Assembly: GCF_020193655.1 (NCBI RefSeq)
Contig: NZ_JADYVE010000007.1
Coordinates: 186,001 to 250,000, forward strand
Direction: 5' to 3'
DNA: 64,000 nt
DNA from: Ensifer sp. IC3342
GTDB lineage: Bacteria > Pseudomonadota > Alphaproteobacteria > Rhizobiales > Rhizobiaceae
Shown: positions 47,005 to 56,000 of the stretch, piece by piece
Position numbering within the stretch: the first letter of the stretch is position 1
How the letters are laid out: each line of letters opens with the position of its first letter
The notes under the pieces: model-generated
Databases searched by the model: none
The model's input: the letters and a program-made list of their open reading frames with translations, nothing else
What the model was told of the DNA's origin: nothing
Position numbers and translations under genes: made by a program

Positions 47005-47609
47005 GCAGCACCCACGCGCCACAGCCGGGCGAGCGCAAGCCCGGCGCTTTGCGCTTCGTGTTTGCGGCGCTGCCGCTCATCATCTTCGCGACACTGGCGC
47101 TGATCTTCTGGAGCCAGCTGAATTCCGGCAAGGACGTCAGCGAAATCCCTTCCGCGCTGATCGGCACGAAAGCGCCGAAGCTCGACCTGCCGCCGCTTGA
47201 AGGCGCGACGCTTGCGGGGCAGCCGATGCCGGCGCTGACTGATGCCGCGATCAAGGGCAGGCTGACGCTCGTCAATATCTGGGCCTCCTGGTGCGTGCCC
47301 TGCCGGCAGGAGCACCCGATCATCCTGCAGCTCTCCAAGGACCCGCGGCTTCTGGTCGTCGGCATCAACTACAAGGACCAGAACGAAAACGCGCTGCGTT
47401 TCCTGGGCGAGCTCGGCAATCCGTTCTCGGCGATCGGCGTCGATCCGCGCGGCAAGGCCGCGATCGACTGGGGCGTCTACGGCATCCCGGAATCCTATCT
47501 CGTCGGCGCCGACGGCACGATCCTCTACAAGCGCGTCGGCCCATTTGACGAACGCAGCCTCAAGGAGGGGCTGATGCCGGCGATCGAGAAGGCGTTGGCC
47601 GCGTCATGA
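47001..47609 (+). CDS. ccmG: thiol:disulfide interchange protein CcmG (CycY)
   Basis: 202 residues. An N-terminal membrane anchor (FVFAALPLIIFATLALIFW) is followed by a periplasmic thioredoxin fold with active site WASWCVPCRQEHP and the family's GVYGIPESYLVGADG cis-proline loop. It reduces apocytochrome or CcmH cysteines before heme attachment. Called cycY in Rhizobium. Coupled to ccmD; its stop overlaps an ATG that opens a damaged reading frame. Confidence 0.94.
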   Translation: MSSTHAPQPGERKPGALRFVFAALPLIIFATLALIFWSQLNSGKDVSEIPSALIGTKAPKLDLPPLEGATLAGQPMPALTDAAIKGRLTLVNIWASWCVPCRQEHPIILQLSKDPRLLVVGINYKDQNENALRFLGELGNPFSAIGVDPRGKAAIDWGVYGIPESYLVGADGTILYKRVGPFDERSLKEGLMPAIEKALAAS

Positions 47610-47972
47610 GCGGCGAATCCACCGGGATGCGCTCTGGCGCTAGACGGCCAACTATGGTGACGGACATCGGAAGCGAACGTCTCTTGATTGAGATTGGCGC
47701 CTCGGAGCCGGTCGAACCTTTCACGAGCCTCGGCTTTAAGAAGATTGAGAACTATTCCGACGTTTACTCATTCAAGGCTGAGGAACCCGCGGTGTTCAGG
47801 ATGTGCGAGACCCTCCGTGGGCGTCCCGTTTGCTACGCACCGTCACATGGGGGCGGACTATCAGATTCAGTATTTGCGCGAAAAGGGCTACGTCCAAGGT
47901 GCTTTCAAACGCATAAACTTCTTTGGAAACGATCGCGACAAGGCCGCAGCGTTTCGCCTGGAAGAATTCTGA
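47606..47972 (+). pseudogene. probable frameshifted small gene after ccmG
   Basis: The frame starting at ATG 47606 (overlapping the ccmG stop) encodes a plausible polypeptide to about 47840 (VTDIGSERLLIEIGASEP, PFTSLGFKKIENYSDVYSFK), then turns into unlikely sequence. From about 47840 a second frame, shifted by +1, encodes DYQIQYLREKGYVQGAFKR and RDKAAAFRLEEF, ending at 47972. Joined, they would give about 120 residues. I do not recognise the family. Either a frameshift disrupted it, or the sequence has an indel here. Confidence 0.45.
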
Positions 47973-47994
47973 GTTCTTCAAACAACTTCGGTAG

Positions 47995-48588
47995 CTAAAG
48001 CCCTGCCTGCCAGGCCTTCACCGCATCGAGAGGCCAGACAAGCATCAGCACGTTCAAGGTCAGGTTGTCGCGCACCGTCCAGGCGGTGAAGAGCTCCAGC
48101 ACGATTGCGATTGCGACGGTCAGGGCGACGGGTAGCCGCGATGCGAGCAGGAAGCCTGCGACCATGGCGAGCGTGTCCATGGTGGAGTTCAGGATGCTGT
48201 CGCCGAAATAGTCGAGCGAGATCGTTGCTGAACGGTAGCGGTTGATCACCATCGGCGTGTTTTCGGCAATTTCCCAGGCGGTTTCGATCACGGTCGCAAG
48301 CAGGAGGCGCGCGCTCAGCGGCTTGCCGCGCAGAAGCAGATGACCGAGCCCGTAAAAGAGGAAGCCGTGAATGATGTGGGACGGCGTGTACCAGTCGGTG
48401 ATGTGCTGCGAGTTGCCGCTGGACTTGACCACGCCCTCCCAGAGCTTGACGTAGCCGCATTCGCAAATCCACAGCCGGCCCATAAGATGCTGCGTCAGTA
48501 TCTGGATCGCGACCACACCAAGACAGGCGATTAGCCAGAACCAGGCCCAGCGTTGTCGGTTGTCGTCGGTCCCGGCGGCGATCGTCAC
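47995..48588 (-). CDS. DUF2585 (UPF0314) membrane protein
   Basis: 197 residues, about five membrane segments. [42 protein letters not shown] and [36 protein letters not shown] are characteristic of the UPF0314 family of Rhizobiales. No known activity. Its start overlaps the ispZ stop by 4 bases, so the two are co-translated on the minus strand. Confidence 0.88.
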   Translation of the reverse strand: MTIAAGTDDNRQRWAWFWLIACLGVVAIQILTQHLMGRLWICECGYVKLWEGVVKSSGNSQHITDWYTPSHIIHGFLFYGLGHLLLRGKPLSARLLLATVIETAWEIAENTPMVINRYRSATISLDYFGDSILNSTMDTLAMVAGFLLASRLPVALTVAIAIVLELFTAWTVRDNLTLNVLMLVWPLDAVKAWQAGL

Positions 48589-49217
48589 TCGGCGCTATCC
48601 TGTTCGAGCGAATGTTTCATGATCAACGGCATCTGGGCGAGGGTGAAGACAATGGTGATCGGCATCGTTCCCCAGACCTTGAAGGCCACCCAGAAATCGG
48701 TCGAGAAGGTGCGCCAGACGATCTCGTTCAACACCGCGAGAAACAAGAAGAACAGACCCCAGCGGATCGTCAGCTTCCGCCAGCCATCCTCATCCAGCCT
48801 GAAGGCGGAATGGAAGACGTAACCGAGCAGGGACTTGCCGAACAGGAGACCGCCGAGCAGGATCGCGCCGAAGAGCGCGTTGACGATCGTCGGCTTCATC
48901 TTGATGAACGTGTCGTTCTGCAGCCAGAGCGTCAGCGCGCCGAAGACGAAAACCACGATCCCGGATACGAGCGGCATCATCGGCAGCGTGCGGGTCAGCA
49001 TCCAGGAAGCAATAAGCGCAACCGCCGTCGCCGCCATGAAGAGCCCGGTGGCGATGAAGATCGGCCCCCCGAGCTCGGCAAGCACGGGAAAGCGGCTCGC
49101 CAGCCAATCGCCGCGTGAATTGGCGAAGAAGAAGACCATGAGCGGCCCGAGCTCCAGCACGAGCTTCAGGAGCGGGCTCACCTCTGTCCGCGGTTTGGCG
49201 GCTTCGATTGTCGACAT
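48585..49217 (-). CDS. ispZ: inner-membrane septation protein IspZ/YciB
   Basis: 210 residues, five or six membrane segments. [50 protein letters not shown] and [29 protein letters not shown] are the YciB/IspZ signatures. Needed for normal cell division or envelope integrity. ATG 49217 (MSTIEAAKP) lies 7 bases after agga; ATG 49238 (7 codons earlier) also has a good ribosome site. It lies downstream of ftsY but a repeat (copy 11) lies between. Confidence 0.9.
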   Translation of the reverse strand: MSTIEAAKPRTEVSPLLKLVLELGPLMVFFFANSRGDWLASRFPVLAELGGPIFIATGLFMAATAVALIASWMLTRTLPMMPLVSGIVVFVFGALTLWLQNDTFIKMKPTIVNALFGAILLGGLLFGKSLLGYVFHSAFRLDEDGWRKLTIRWGLFFLFLAVLNEIVWRTFSTDFWVAFKVWGTMPITIVFTLAQMPLIMKHSLEQDSAE

Positions 49218-49252
49218 ATGCGGGTCCTGTTCTTGCATATCGCGCCTTCTAC

Positions 49253-49305
49253 CGCGCTGCGCGCCTTACGAGACACGCAAAGGTCGCTGTAGCACTGAGT
49301 TGCTG
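49253..49305. repeat. ABC-like palindromic mosaic element, copy 11 (reverse orientation)
   Basis: gcgctgcgcgccttacgaga, cacgcaaaggtcgctgtagc, then actgagttgctgc. Located between ftsY and ispZ. Confidence 0.65.
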
Positions 49306-49384
49306 CTCATAACAACCAGCATTGCGGCAAAACCATATCAACGCGTCGTCCAAACGTTCTTCCAATCATGGCCGGCTGTCGCCA

Positions 49385-51199
49385 TCAGGCGGCAACGCCG
49401 GCGATCGCCTCGGCGAAATCCTTCGCCTCGAAAGGCTCGAGATCGTCGACACCCTCGCCGACGCCGATGAAATAGACCGGCAGCTTATGCTTGGCGGAAA
49501 TCGCCACGAGAATGCCGCCGCGCGCGGTGCCGTCGAGCTTGGTCATGATCAGACCGCTGACGCCCGCGACGTTGCGGAAAATCTCCACCTGCTGCAGGGC
49601 ATTCTGCCCGGTCGTCGCGTCGAGCGTTTGCAGGACGGTATGCGGCGCATCGGGATCGAGCTTTCCGAGGACGCGGACGATCTTTTCGAGTTCCGCCATC
49701 AGCTCGGCCTTGTTCTGCAGCCGCCCCGCGGTATCGATGATCAGCACGTCCGACTTCTTCTCGCGCGCGAGCTGGAACGCTTCATACGCAAGGCCGGCCG
49801 CGTCGGCGCCGAGCTTCGAGGAGACGATGTCGGATTTCGTCCGCTCCGCCCAGATCTTCAATTGCTCGATCGCCGCGGCGCGGAAGGTATCACCGGCCGC
49901 GAGCATCACTTTCAGGCCCACGCCGGAAAGCTTGGCGGCAAGCTTGCCGATCGTCGTGGTCTTGCCGGTACCGTTGACGCCGACAACGAGGATCACGTGC
50001 GGCTTGTGGCTGAGATCGAGCTCCAACGGTTTGGCGACCGGCGCCAGCACCTTGGTGATTTCGCCGGCCATGATGCGCGACACGTCTTCGCCGGAGACAT
50101 CCTTGCCATAGCGCTCGGAGGCGAGCGTATCGGTGATGCGCATTGCCGTCTCGACACCGAGATCGGCCTGGATCAGCAGGTCTTCGAGATCCTGCAGCGT
50201 CGCCTCGTCGAGCTTCCTCTTGGTGAAGAGACTGGTGATCTGGCCGGTGAGCTGCGACGATGTGCGGGCCAGCCCGCGGCGCAGGCGCTGGTACCAGGAA
50301 ATCTTAGGCTGCGGGGCGGAGGGCGTTTCCTTTGGACGCTTGTCGGCGGTGGCGAAGCCTTTGGGGAGGCTGGGGGCGGCCGTCTCATCCTTAGGGGAGA
50401 GCTGTCCCGAAGGGACAGAGGGGGGTATCGCGGCGTCATCGTGAAGCGCAGCGTGATCGGAGGCGGCTTCACCCCCCTCTGCCCTGCCGGGCATCTCCCC
50501 CACAGGGGGGAAGATTGGAGGCGGCACGCTCTCGTCTTCCATCGCGACGGCTTTGTCGGCCGCCATTTCTCCGTCCGCGGCGACGTCAGGACTTACCTCG
50601 GGACTCTCGCCTTTCGTACCGGCGTCTTTTGCGCTTGTGTCGCGGGATGCGGCGACATCGTCCACGCCGCCCACTATCTCCTCAGCGCGGGTCTGGTCAT
50701 CCTCGGCTGCCTCGGTTTCCGCCCGCTCTCCTCCCTTGTGGGAGAGATGTCCCGAAGGGACAGAGGGGGGTATCGCGGCCTCATCGCGAAGCTCAACTTC
50801 GTCGGAAGGGAGTTCAACCCCCTCTGCCCTGCCGGGCATCTCCCCCACAAGGGGGGAGAGCGGGCGCGGCGCGCGCTCGTCTTCCACGGCGTCGTCTGCC
50901 GCCGGACTAGTGCTTTCCGACACGTCTTCGCCGGCGGCTTCACTCTCCGGCGCCGTGGTCTCGGGCGAAGCGCCCAAATCGTCCGTGCCAGCCTTCGCCT
51001 CGTCGATGGCGGTCCGATCCTCGGCGGTCGCCTCGGGCGCCGGCTCTCGCTCTTTGTCGGGGAGATCTTCCGACGCGGCAGCGGGGGTTATCGTCTCCGC
51101 ATCCGGTGCCGGTTCCGGCGCCTCCTGCGGCGGCGCGGGTTTCTCCTCTACGGCACCTTTGCCGAAGGAGAAGATCTTCTTGATGAAACCAATCGCCAT
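49385..51199 (-). CDS. ftsY: signal recognition particle receptor FtsY
   Basis: 604 residues. Residues 1-300 are a long acidic, Ala/Glu-rich linker that begins with a short amphipathic helix (MAIGFIKKIFSFGKG). The NG GTPase domain follows from about 302 (SWYQRLRRGLARTSSQL), with GVNGTGKTTT (407-416), DTAGRLQNK (489-497) and TKLDGTARGG. It docks ribosome-SRP complexes at the inner membrane with Ffh, encoded 5 kb away. Odd: linker residues about 113-159 and 227-271 are translated from two copies of a palindromic intergenic-type repeat, in the same frame and orientation. The protein is larger than Escherichia coli FtsY (497). Confidence 0.94.
   Translation of the reverse strand: MAIGFIKKIFSFGKGAVEEKPAPPQEAPEPAPDAETITPAAASEDLPDKEREPAPEATAEDRTAIDEAKAGTDDLGASPETTAPESEAAGEDVSESTSPAADDAVEDERAPRPLSPLVGEMPGRAEGVELPSDEVELRDEAAIPPSVPSGHLSHKGGERAETEAAEDDQTRAEEIVGGVDDVAASRDTSAKDAGTKGESPEVSPDVAADGEMAADKAVAMEDESVPPPIFPPVGEMPGRAEGGEAASDHAALHDDAAIPPSVPSGQLSPKDETAAPSLPKGFATADKRPKETPSAPQPKISWYQRLRRGLARTSSQLTGQITSLFTKRKLDEATLQDLEDLLIQADLGVETAMRITDTLASERYGKDVSGEDVSRIMAGEITKVLAPVAKPLELDLSHKPHVILVVGVNGTGKTTTIGKLAAKLSGVGLKVMLAAGDTFRAAAIEQLKIWAERTKSDIVSSKLGADAAGLAYEAFQLAREKKSDVLIIDTAGRLQNKAELMAELEKIVRVLGKLDPDAPHTVLQTLDATTGQNALQQVEIFRNVAGVSGLIMTKLDGTARGGILVAISAKHKLPVYFIGVGEGVDDLEPFEAKDFAEAIAGVAA
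50390..50515. repeat. palindromic repeat inside ftsY, copy B
   Basis: ttaggggagagctgtcccga, agggacagaggggggtatcg on the left and accccctctgccctgccggg, catctcccccacagggggga on the right. In frame it encodes PPVGEMPGRAEGG...AAIPPSVPSGQLSPK in FtsY. Confidence 0.85.
50725..50861. repeat. palindromic repeat inside ftsY, copy A
   Basis: ctcctcccttgtgggagaga, tgtcccgaagggacagaggg on the left and ccccctctgccctgccgggc, tctcccccacaaggggggag on the right. In frame it encodes SPLVGEMPGRAEGV...AAIPPSVPSGHLSHKGG in FtsY. The outer arms form a long inverted repeat. Confidence 0.88.
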
Positions 51200-51214
51200 G
51201 GGAATTTCCGGATT

Positions 51215-52489
51215 TCAGGCCGCAGCCATCTGTTTTTGTTGCATCGTCAGATGCTTGCCATTGTGGCCGGTAATTGTGACCGCAACGAGCGATCGCGGCT
51301 CGAGGCCGGCCGCATCGACGAGCGTGAAGTTTTCGGTGTGCGCCAGCCCGTTCATCTCGACCAGAATCGTCTGCTCGCTGCCGATCATACGATCGAGATG
51401 GGCGGCGTAGAGTTCCGCCCCCTTCGCACGCAGGCGCGCCGCGCGTTCCTTGACGAGGGCCCGGTCGAGCTGAGGCATGCGCGCGGCCGGCGTGGCGGGG
51501 CGGGGGCTATAGGGGAAGACGTGGAGATGCGCGATGCCGCAGTCCTCCGCGAGGCGCACGGCATTCTCGAACATCTCTTCGGTTTCGGTCGGAAAGCCGG
51601 CGATCATGTCGGCGCCGAAGCTGATCTCGGGCTGCAAGCGGCGAACCTCGGCGCAGAAGGCGCGGGCATCGGCGCTCGCATGCCGCCGCTTCATCCGCTT
51701 CAGAATAAGGTCGTCGCCGTGCTGCAGTGAAAGATGCAGATGCGGCATGAAGCGCGGCTCGTCGGCGATCAGGTCGAAAAGGTGCCTGTCCGCCTCGATG
51801 CTGTCGATCGACGAGAGACGCAGGCGCAGGATGTCCGGCACCTGCTTCAGCAGCGTCTTCGCAAGCAGCCCGAGTGTCGGCGTTCCCGGAAGGTCGGCGC
51901 CATAGCTCGTTGCGTCGACGCCGGTCAGCACGATCTCGCGGTAGCCGCTTTCGACCAGCCGGCGCGCCTGATCGACGACGGCGCCCATCGGCACGGAGCG
52001 GGAATTGCCGCGGCCATAGGGAATGATGCAGAAAGTGCAGCGGTGGTCGCAGCCGTTCTGCACCTGGATGAAGGCGCGCACATGTCCGTCGATGTGCCTG
52101 ATCATCTGCGGCGCGGTGGCGCGCACGCTCATGATGTCGTTGACGCGGAGTTTTTCCTCCGCCGAGACGCCGAAATCGGGCAGCGCGCGATAGGAGGCGC
52201 TTCTGAGCTTCTCTTCGTTGCCGAGGACCGCATCAACCTCGGTCATTTCGGCAAAGGTTTCCTTCTCGGTCTGGGCGGCGCAGCCGGTGACGATGATGCG
52301 GGCGTGGGGATTGTCGCGCCGTGCACGGCGGATCGCCTGGCGTGCCTGGCGCACGGCCTCGCCGGTCACCGCACAGGTGTTGACGAGAATGGCGTTGTTC
52401 AGCCCCGCCTTCTCGGCCTCGGCCCGCATCACTTCCGATTCATAGGTGTTGAGGCGGCAGCCGAAGGTTATGACCTCGACGCCGCTCAA
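51215..52489 (-). CDS. mtaB: tRNA t6A37 methylthiotransferase MtaB
   Basis: 424-residue radical-SAM methylthiotransferase that converts t6A37 to ms2t6A37 in tRNAs reading ANN codons. The N-terminal UPF0004 domain has [18 protein letters not shown] (first cluster cysteine; GCRLN marks the MtaB/YqeV branch) with [15 protein letters not shown] and GCAAQ; the radical-SAM motif is [17 protein letters not shown]; a TRAM domain ends the protein. The start is TTG 52489, overlapping the dapF TGA (TTGA), so the pair is translationally coupled. ftsY starts 15 bases after its stop, so dapF-mtaB-ftsY is one operon. Confidence 0.93.
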   Translation of the reverse strand: MSGVEVITFGCRLNTYESEVMRAEAEKAGLNNAILVNTCAVTGEAVRQARQAIRRARRDNPHARIIVTGCAAQTEKETFAEMTEVDAVLGNEEKLRSASYRALPDFGVSAEEKLRVNDIMSVRATAPQMIRHIDGHVRAFIQVQNGCDHRCTFCIIPYGRGNSRSVPMGAVVDQARRLVESGYREIVLTGVDATSYGADLPGTPTLGLLAKTLLKQVPDILRLRLSSIDSIEADRHLFDLIADEPRFMPHLHLSLQHGDDLILKRMKRRHASADARAFCAEVRRLQPEISFGADMIAGFPTETEEMFENAVRLAEDCGIAHLHVFPYSPRPATPAARMPQLDRALVKERAARLRAKGAELYAAHLDRMIGSEQTILVEMNGLAHTENFTLVDAAGLEPRSLVAVTITGHNGKHLTMQQKQMAAA

Positions 52490-53391
52490 AGCGCCCGCGC
52501 TCCGTTGTCGCCAGCCGCCGCGCCATCGCGCTGAAAGGCGCCGGTCGCTGGATCGAGCGTGCCCGACCATTCCCATTCGGCCGGCCCGGTCATGATGACG
52601 TGGTCGTCCTTCTCGCGCCATTCGATGAGGAGCGGCCCGCCTGGAACGTTCACCGTCACTGTCCGCTCCGTCCGGCCGGTTCTTGCGCCGCTGACGGCGG
52701 CGGCGCAAGCCGCCGAGCCGCAGGCAAGCGTCAGCCCTGCGCCGCGCTCCCAGGTCCTCAGGTCCATCTCGTGGCGTGAACGGACCCGGGCGATCGAGAT
52801 ATTGGCGCGCTCCGGAAAGATCGGATGATTTTCAAGGAGCGGCCCGAAGCGATCGAGCTCGTAGGACAAGACGTCGTTGTCGACCCAGAAGATCGCATGC
52901 GGATTGCCCATGGAGGCGACGGACGGCGAGTGCAGCACCGGATCGTCGATCGGCCCGATCTGCAATTCGATCCGGCGCGTGTCATTGAATTCCTCGGCGA
53001 GCGGAATCTCGCTCCAGCCGAAACGCGGGCTTCCCATGTCGACCGAGATCGTGCCGTCCTCATGCTCCTTCGCTTCGAGGAGGCCCGCGACGGTGTGGAA
53101 GAGGAAAGCCTTTTTGCCGGTCTCGGCGGCGAGCGCCTGCACGACGCAACGGGTGCCGTTGCCGCAGGCCTGCGCCATCGATCCGTCGGAATTGATGATG
53201 TCGATCCAGGCATCGGTGCCGGCGGCCCTGGGATCATGGATCGCCATGATCTGGTCGAACTCGGTCGCCGGATCGGCATTGAGCGCGACCGCGGCATGAG
53301 GCGTGACACGGTCCTTGCGGCCGCGCATGTCGACGACCAGGATCTTGTTTCCAAGCCCGTTCATCCTGGCAAATTGCACGCTGTCGGCCAT
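52486..53391 (-). CDS. dapF: diaminopimelate epimerase
   Basis: 301 residues; converts LL- to meso-diaminopimelate for lysine and peptidoglycan synthesis. The two catalytic cysteines are in [10 protein letters not shown] and [24 protein letters not shown] is the family's N-terminus. ATG 53391 ([16 protein letters not shown]) gives the usual length; ATG 53418 adds nine residues. First gene of the dapF-mtaB-ftsY operon. Confidence 0.96.
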   Translation of the reverse strand: MADSVQFARMNGLGNKILVVDMRGRKDRVTPHAAVALNADPATEFDQIMAIHDPRAAGTDAWIDIINSDGSMAQACGNGTRCVVQALAAETGKKAFLFHTVAGLLEAKEHEDGTISVDMGSPRFGWSEIPLAEEFNDTRRIELQIGPIDDPVLHSPSVASMGNPHAIFWVDNDVLSYELDRFGPLLENHPIFPERANISIARVRSRHEMDLRTWERGAGLTLACGSAACAAAVSGARTGRTERTVTVNVPGGPLLIEWREKDDHVIMTGPAEWEWSGTLDPATGAFQRDGAAAGDNGARAL

Positions 53392-53484
53392 GTCGCGATT
53401 ATCCAAACTGGCCTCCACTTGGGGGAGGCGTCCTTCATTTGCGCTGTATATGGCGGAAAAGGCCGGAAATTACCAGTACCGGCT

Positions 53485-54501
53485 TCATTTCGCCTCAAGG
53501 CTCGGGGGCGGGACGTCGAATGCTTCGCCGGGGCGCAGCGCCCTGAAGCGCGCCCGTTCAATGCCGGCGCTGTCGAGCGCCGCCTCCAGGGCTCTCAGCG
53601 GCTCTTCGATCCCTTCATTGGTCAATCGGAACGTGCCCCAGTGATGACCGGCGACGTGTTCGGCGCCGCAGGCGATCATGCCCTTAACCGCCTCTTCCGG
53701 ATTCTGATGCTGCGACGCCATGAACCAGCGCGGCTCGTAGCAGCCGAACGGCAGGTTGGCGAGGCGGAATGGACCGTGCTTGGCACGCGCGGCACGATAG
53801 TTGATGCCCTCGTGAAAGCCGGTGTCGCCGACATGATAGATCTTGCCGGCCGGCGTCTCGATGACGAAGGCGGCCCATAGTGCCATGCGCCGGTCGCCGG
53901 AACGTCGGGCCGACCAGTGGTGGCAAGGCTCGGCATGGATGGTAATCCCGTCCTCCATATCGACCCGGTCGCCCCAGTCGACAACGGAAATGTCGGCGTT
54001 CGGAACCGACCGCCAGATGATCGTGTCGTTGCCGAGCGGTGTCACGATGCGCGGCGCGTGTTCCTCGTTCAATGCCATGAGCGTGGCGAGATCGAGGTGA
54101 TCGTAGTGATTGTGGGTGACGAGGACGATGTCGATTGGCGGCAGGTCGTCCATGAGAATGCCGGGCGCGTTGCGCCGATGGGGACCGGCAAACGTGAAGG
54201 GGCTCGCGCGGTGCGACCAGACCGGATCCGTCAGGATGTTCAGGCCGCCGACCTGGATAAGGAGCGTCGCATGTCCGACCATGGTCACTCGGAGACCGTC
54301 GCCATCGACATTGAGGGCCGGTCTCGCCTGCAGGAACGGACTGTCATGGTGCGCCGGCCATCTCACCCGACCACCCCCAAGCTGCCAGCGCAAGAGGGCG
54401 CCGAAGCCGCGCGGTGCCGTGCCGCCGGGATTGAAGAAGCGAACGCCGTCGAAATGATCCGAGACGGGGCCGGAGTAGTAGGGATTGCCACCTTTCTTCA
54501 T
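53485..54501 (-). CDS. metallo-beta-lactamase-fold hydrolase (NAPE-PLD/UlaG-like)
   Basis: 338 residues, no signal peptide. The metal motif is VTHNHYDHLD (HxHxDH at 130-135), with VGHATLLIQVGGLNILTDPVW before it and HVGDTGFHEG and AGHHWGTFRLTNEG after it. The N-terminal YSGPVSDHFDGVRFFNPG resembles bacterial N-acyl-phosphatidylethanolamine phospholipase D-like proteins. The substrate is unknown; lipid or cyclic ester hydrolysis is an inference. It may be co-transcribed with dapF (93-base gap). Confidence 0.85.
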   Translation of the reverse strand: MKKGGNPYYSGPVSDHFDGVRFFNPGGTAPRGFGALLRWQLGGGRVRWPAHHDSPFLQARPALNVDGDGLRVTMVGHATLLIQVGGLNILTDPVWSHRASPFTFAGPHRRNAPGILMDDLPPIDIVLVTHNHYDHLDLATLMALNEEHAPRIVTPLGNDTIIWRSVPNADISVVDWGDRVDMEDGITIHAEPCHHWSARRSGDRRMALWAAFVIETPAGKIYHVGDTGFHEGINYRAARAKHGPFRLANLPFGCYEPRWFMASQHQNPEEAVKGMIACGAEHVAGHHWGTFRLTNEGIEEPLRALEAALDSAGIERARFRALRPGEAFDVPPPSLEAK

Positions 54502-54623
54502 CGCCGTCCTCGGCTGCTGTTGCCATGCAACAAGATACGCGCACTGGACGCCTCATCACAGACTTCGGGCAAGAGTCCTTAACAAATTCTTGAAGATGAC
54601 AACTCGATTGCTATTATGCGCCG

Positions 54624-55097
54624 ATGCTCGTCCGCTTCGACAAACAGGAACGGCTCTACAGGGCCATCAAACTTGTCCGCCCTATCCAGCTCAACGTCAA
54701 CAGGACGGTAGAGAAAATGCTGGAGGGGGCAGGGATCACGGTTGCCGAGCGTGCCGTCCTGGAAGCTCTTTGCGATAAGCCGCTAACTGTGCCGGAGGCG
54801 GCAAGGCGGCTGTCGATGAAGCGACAGTTCGTCCAGCGCATCGCGGCGGGACTCTTTGCAAAGGCCCTGATCGAGAAAAAGCCCAACCCCGAGCACCGCA
54901 AAGCCTATTTCTGCGTCCCGAGCGCCGCCGGCCGTGAGTTGTTCAACGCCGTTCACCAGCGCGAACTCGAACTGCTGCATGCGACCCTCGGCGATATCAA
55001 CCAGACCGAGGTGGTGGTGGCTCTTCGGGTCATGGCGCGCGTCGACTCTGCTTTCGAGGAACTGGCGCGTCAATCCGGCACGGAGGAAAGCGGATGA
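54624..55097 (+). CDS. MarR-family transcriptional regulator
   Basis: 157 residues. The winged helix is around ITVAERAVLEALCDKPLTVPEAARRLSMKRQFVQRIAAGLFAKALIEKKPNPEHRKAYFCVPSAAGRELF. Its stop overlaps the ATG of the isochorismatase-like gene, so it probably controls that gene and itself. The wing has NPEHRKA instead of the usual DRR, so it is a divergent member. No clear operator was found upstream. Confidence 0.85.
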   Translation: MLVRFDKQERLYRAIKLVRPIQLNVNRTVEKMLEGAGITVAERAVLEALCDKPLTVPEAARRLSMKRQFVQRIAAGLFAKALIEKKPNPEHRKAYFCVPSAAGRELFNAVHQRELELLHATLGDINQTEVVVALRVMARVDSAFEELARQSGTEESG

Positions 55098-55741
55098 TTG
55101 CAGTTCTCGTGGTGGTCGGGGCGATCATCGTTGCTGTCGCCCTCTTCGCCCTTCGCCTGAAGCACGAACTGCGGAGGGCGAATACGCCGACCACTGGCGA
55201 GCGTATCGACATTTCCATGCGGCCGAACTTGGCGCTGCTTGTCATCGACATACAGAAGGACTTCACCTCCATCGGCGGAAAATACGGATGGGACGAGGCC
55301 TATCTGAAGAAGCGTCTTGCCATGATCAGCACGGCCGCCGTCAAGGCGAGCGAAGCCGAAATCCCGGTGATTGCCATCCGTCAAGTCTATCGCGCGCCGC
55401 TCATCAGGCTGATGATCTGGCTTTTTGGCGAGGGGCGCGGAATCCCGGGATCGAAAGGGCTCGGCCTCGCACTGTCGTTGTCGCCGGATTTCGAGGTCGT
55501 GAAATCGCTCAGCGACGGCTTCTCCTCGCCGGAGCTCGAAGGCTATCTGGCTGCAAACAGAATCGGCACGTTGCTGCTGACAGGCCTTGATGGTTGCCAT
55601 TGCGTCCAGAACACCGCCAACGGTGCGCTGAACCGCGGCTATCGGGTCGAAATCCTCGAAAACGCCGTATTGAGCCGCGACAAAGCCGGATGGCGCAAGC
55701 ATGCCGAGGCGCTCGAAGGGCGCGGCGCCGTGCTGACCTGA
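55094..55741 (+). CDS. membrane-anchored cysteine hydrolase (isochorismatase fold)
   Basis: 215 residues. An N-terminal membrane segment (MIAVLVVVGAIIVAVALFAL) precedes an isochorismatase-like domain with the Asp-Lys-Cys triad plausible at D52 (LLVIDIQKDF), K137 (FEVVKSLSDGF) and C170 (TGLDGCHCVQNTANGAL). Most relatives are soluble, so the anchor is unusual. The membrane helix is followed by basic residues (RLKHELRR), suggesting the catalytic domain faces the cytoplasm. The substrate (an amide, nicotinamide-like or isochorismate-like) is unknown. Confidence 0.82.
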   Translation: MIAVLVVVGAIIVAVALFALRLKHELRRANTPTTGERIDISMRPNLALLVIDIQKDFTSIGGKYGWDEAYLKKRLAMISTAAVKASEAEIPVIAIRQVYRAPLIRLMIWLFGEGRGIPGSKGLGLALSLSPDFEVVKSLSDGFSSPELEGYLAANRIGTLLLTGLDGCHCVQNTANGALNRGYRVEILENAVLSRDKAGWRKHAEALEGRGAVLT

Positions 55742-55771
55742 AGCGGCTCGGGAGCGAATTTGCCGCCAATC

Positions 55772-55800
55772 CTTGACTTTTCACCGGCTTTGCTGTTTAT
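55772..55800 (+). promoter_or_regulatory. possible housekeeping promoter for ffh
   Basis: cttgac (55772-55777), 17 bases, gtttat (55795-55800). The -35 matches the rhizobial CTTGAC consensus exactly; the -10 is poor. Confidence 0.4.
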
Positions 55801-56000
55801 CGCGGCCAATTCCTTCGCAAGTGATGACTTCGAAGCCACCGACCGGGCCCCGAAAAGGTATAAAGAGAGCCGGGAGGTCAACATCCGACAGCGCGTTGCG
55901 CCCTCGGGTGGTTTTTGGCTTTGCGCCTTGTTTTCCGCGCGAGGGAACCCACGTTTCCGGCTGAGCCATTGGTAAAACCGGAAACCAGAAGGAAGAGAGA

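Noticed and set aside
49322..51730. Plus-strand open frame of about 800 codons opposite ftsY and mtaB
   Set aside because: Covers two well-supported genes in antisense; its composition reflects reverse-complemented codon bias.
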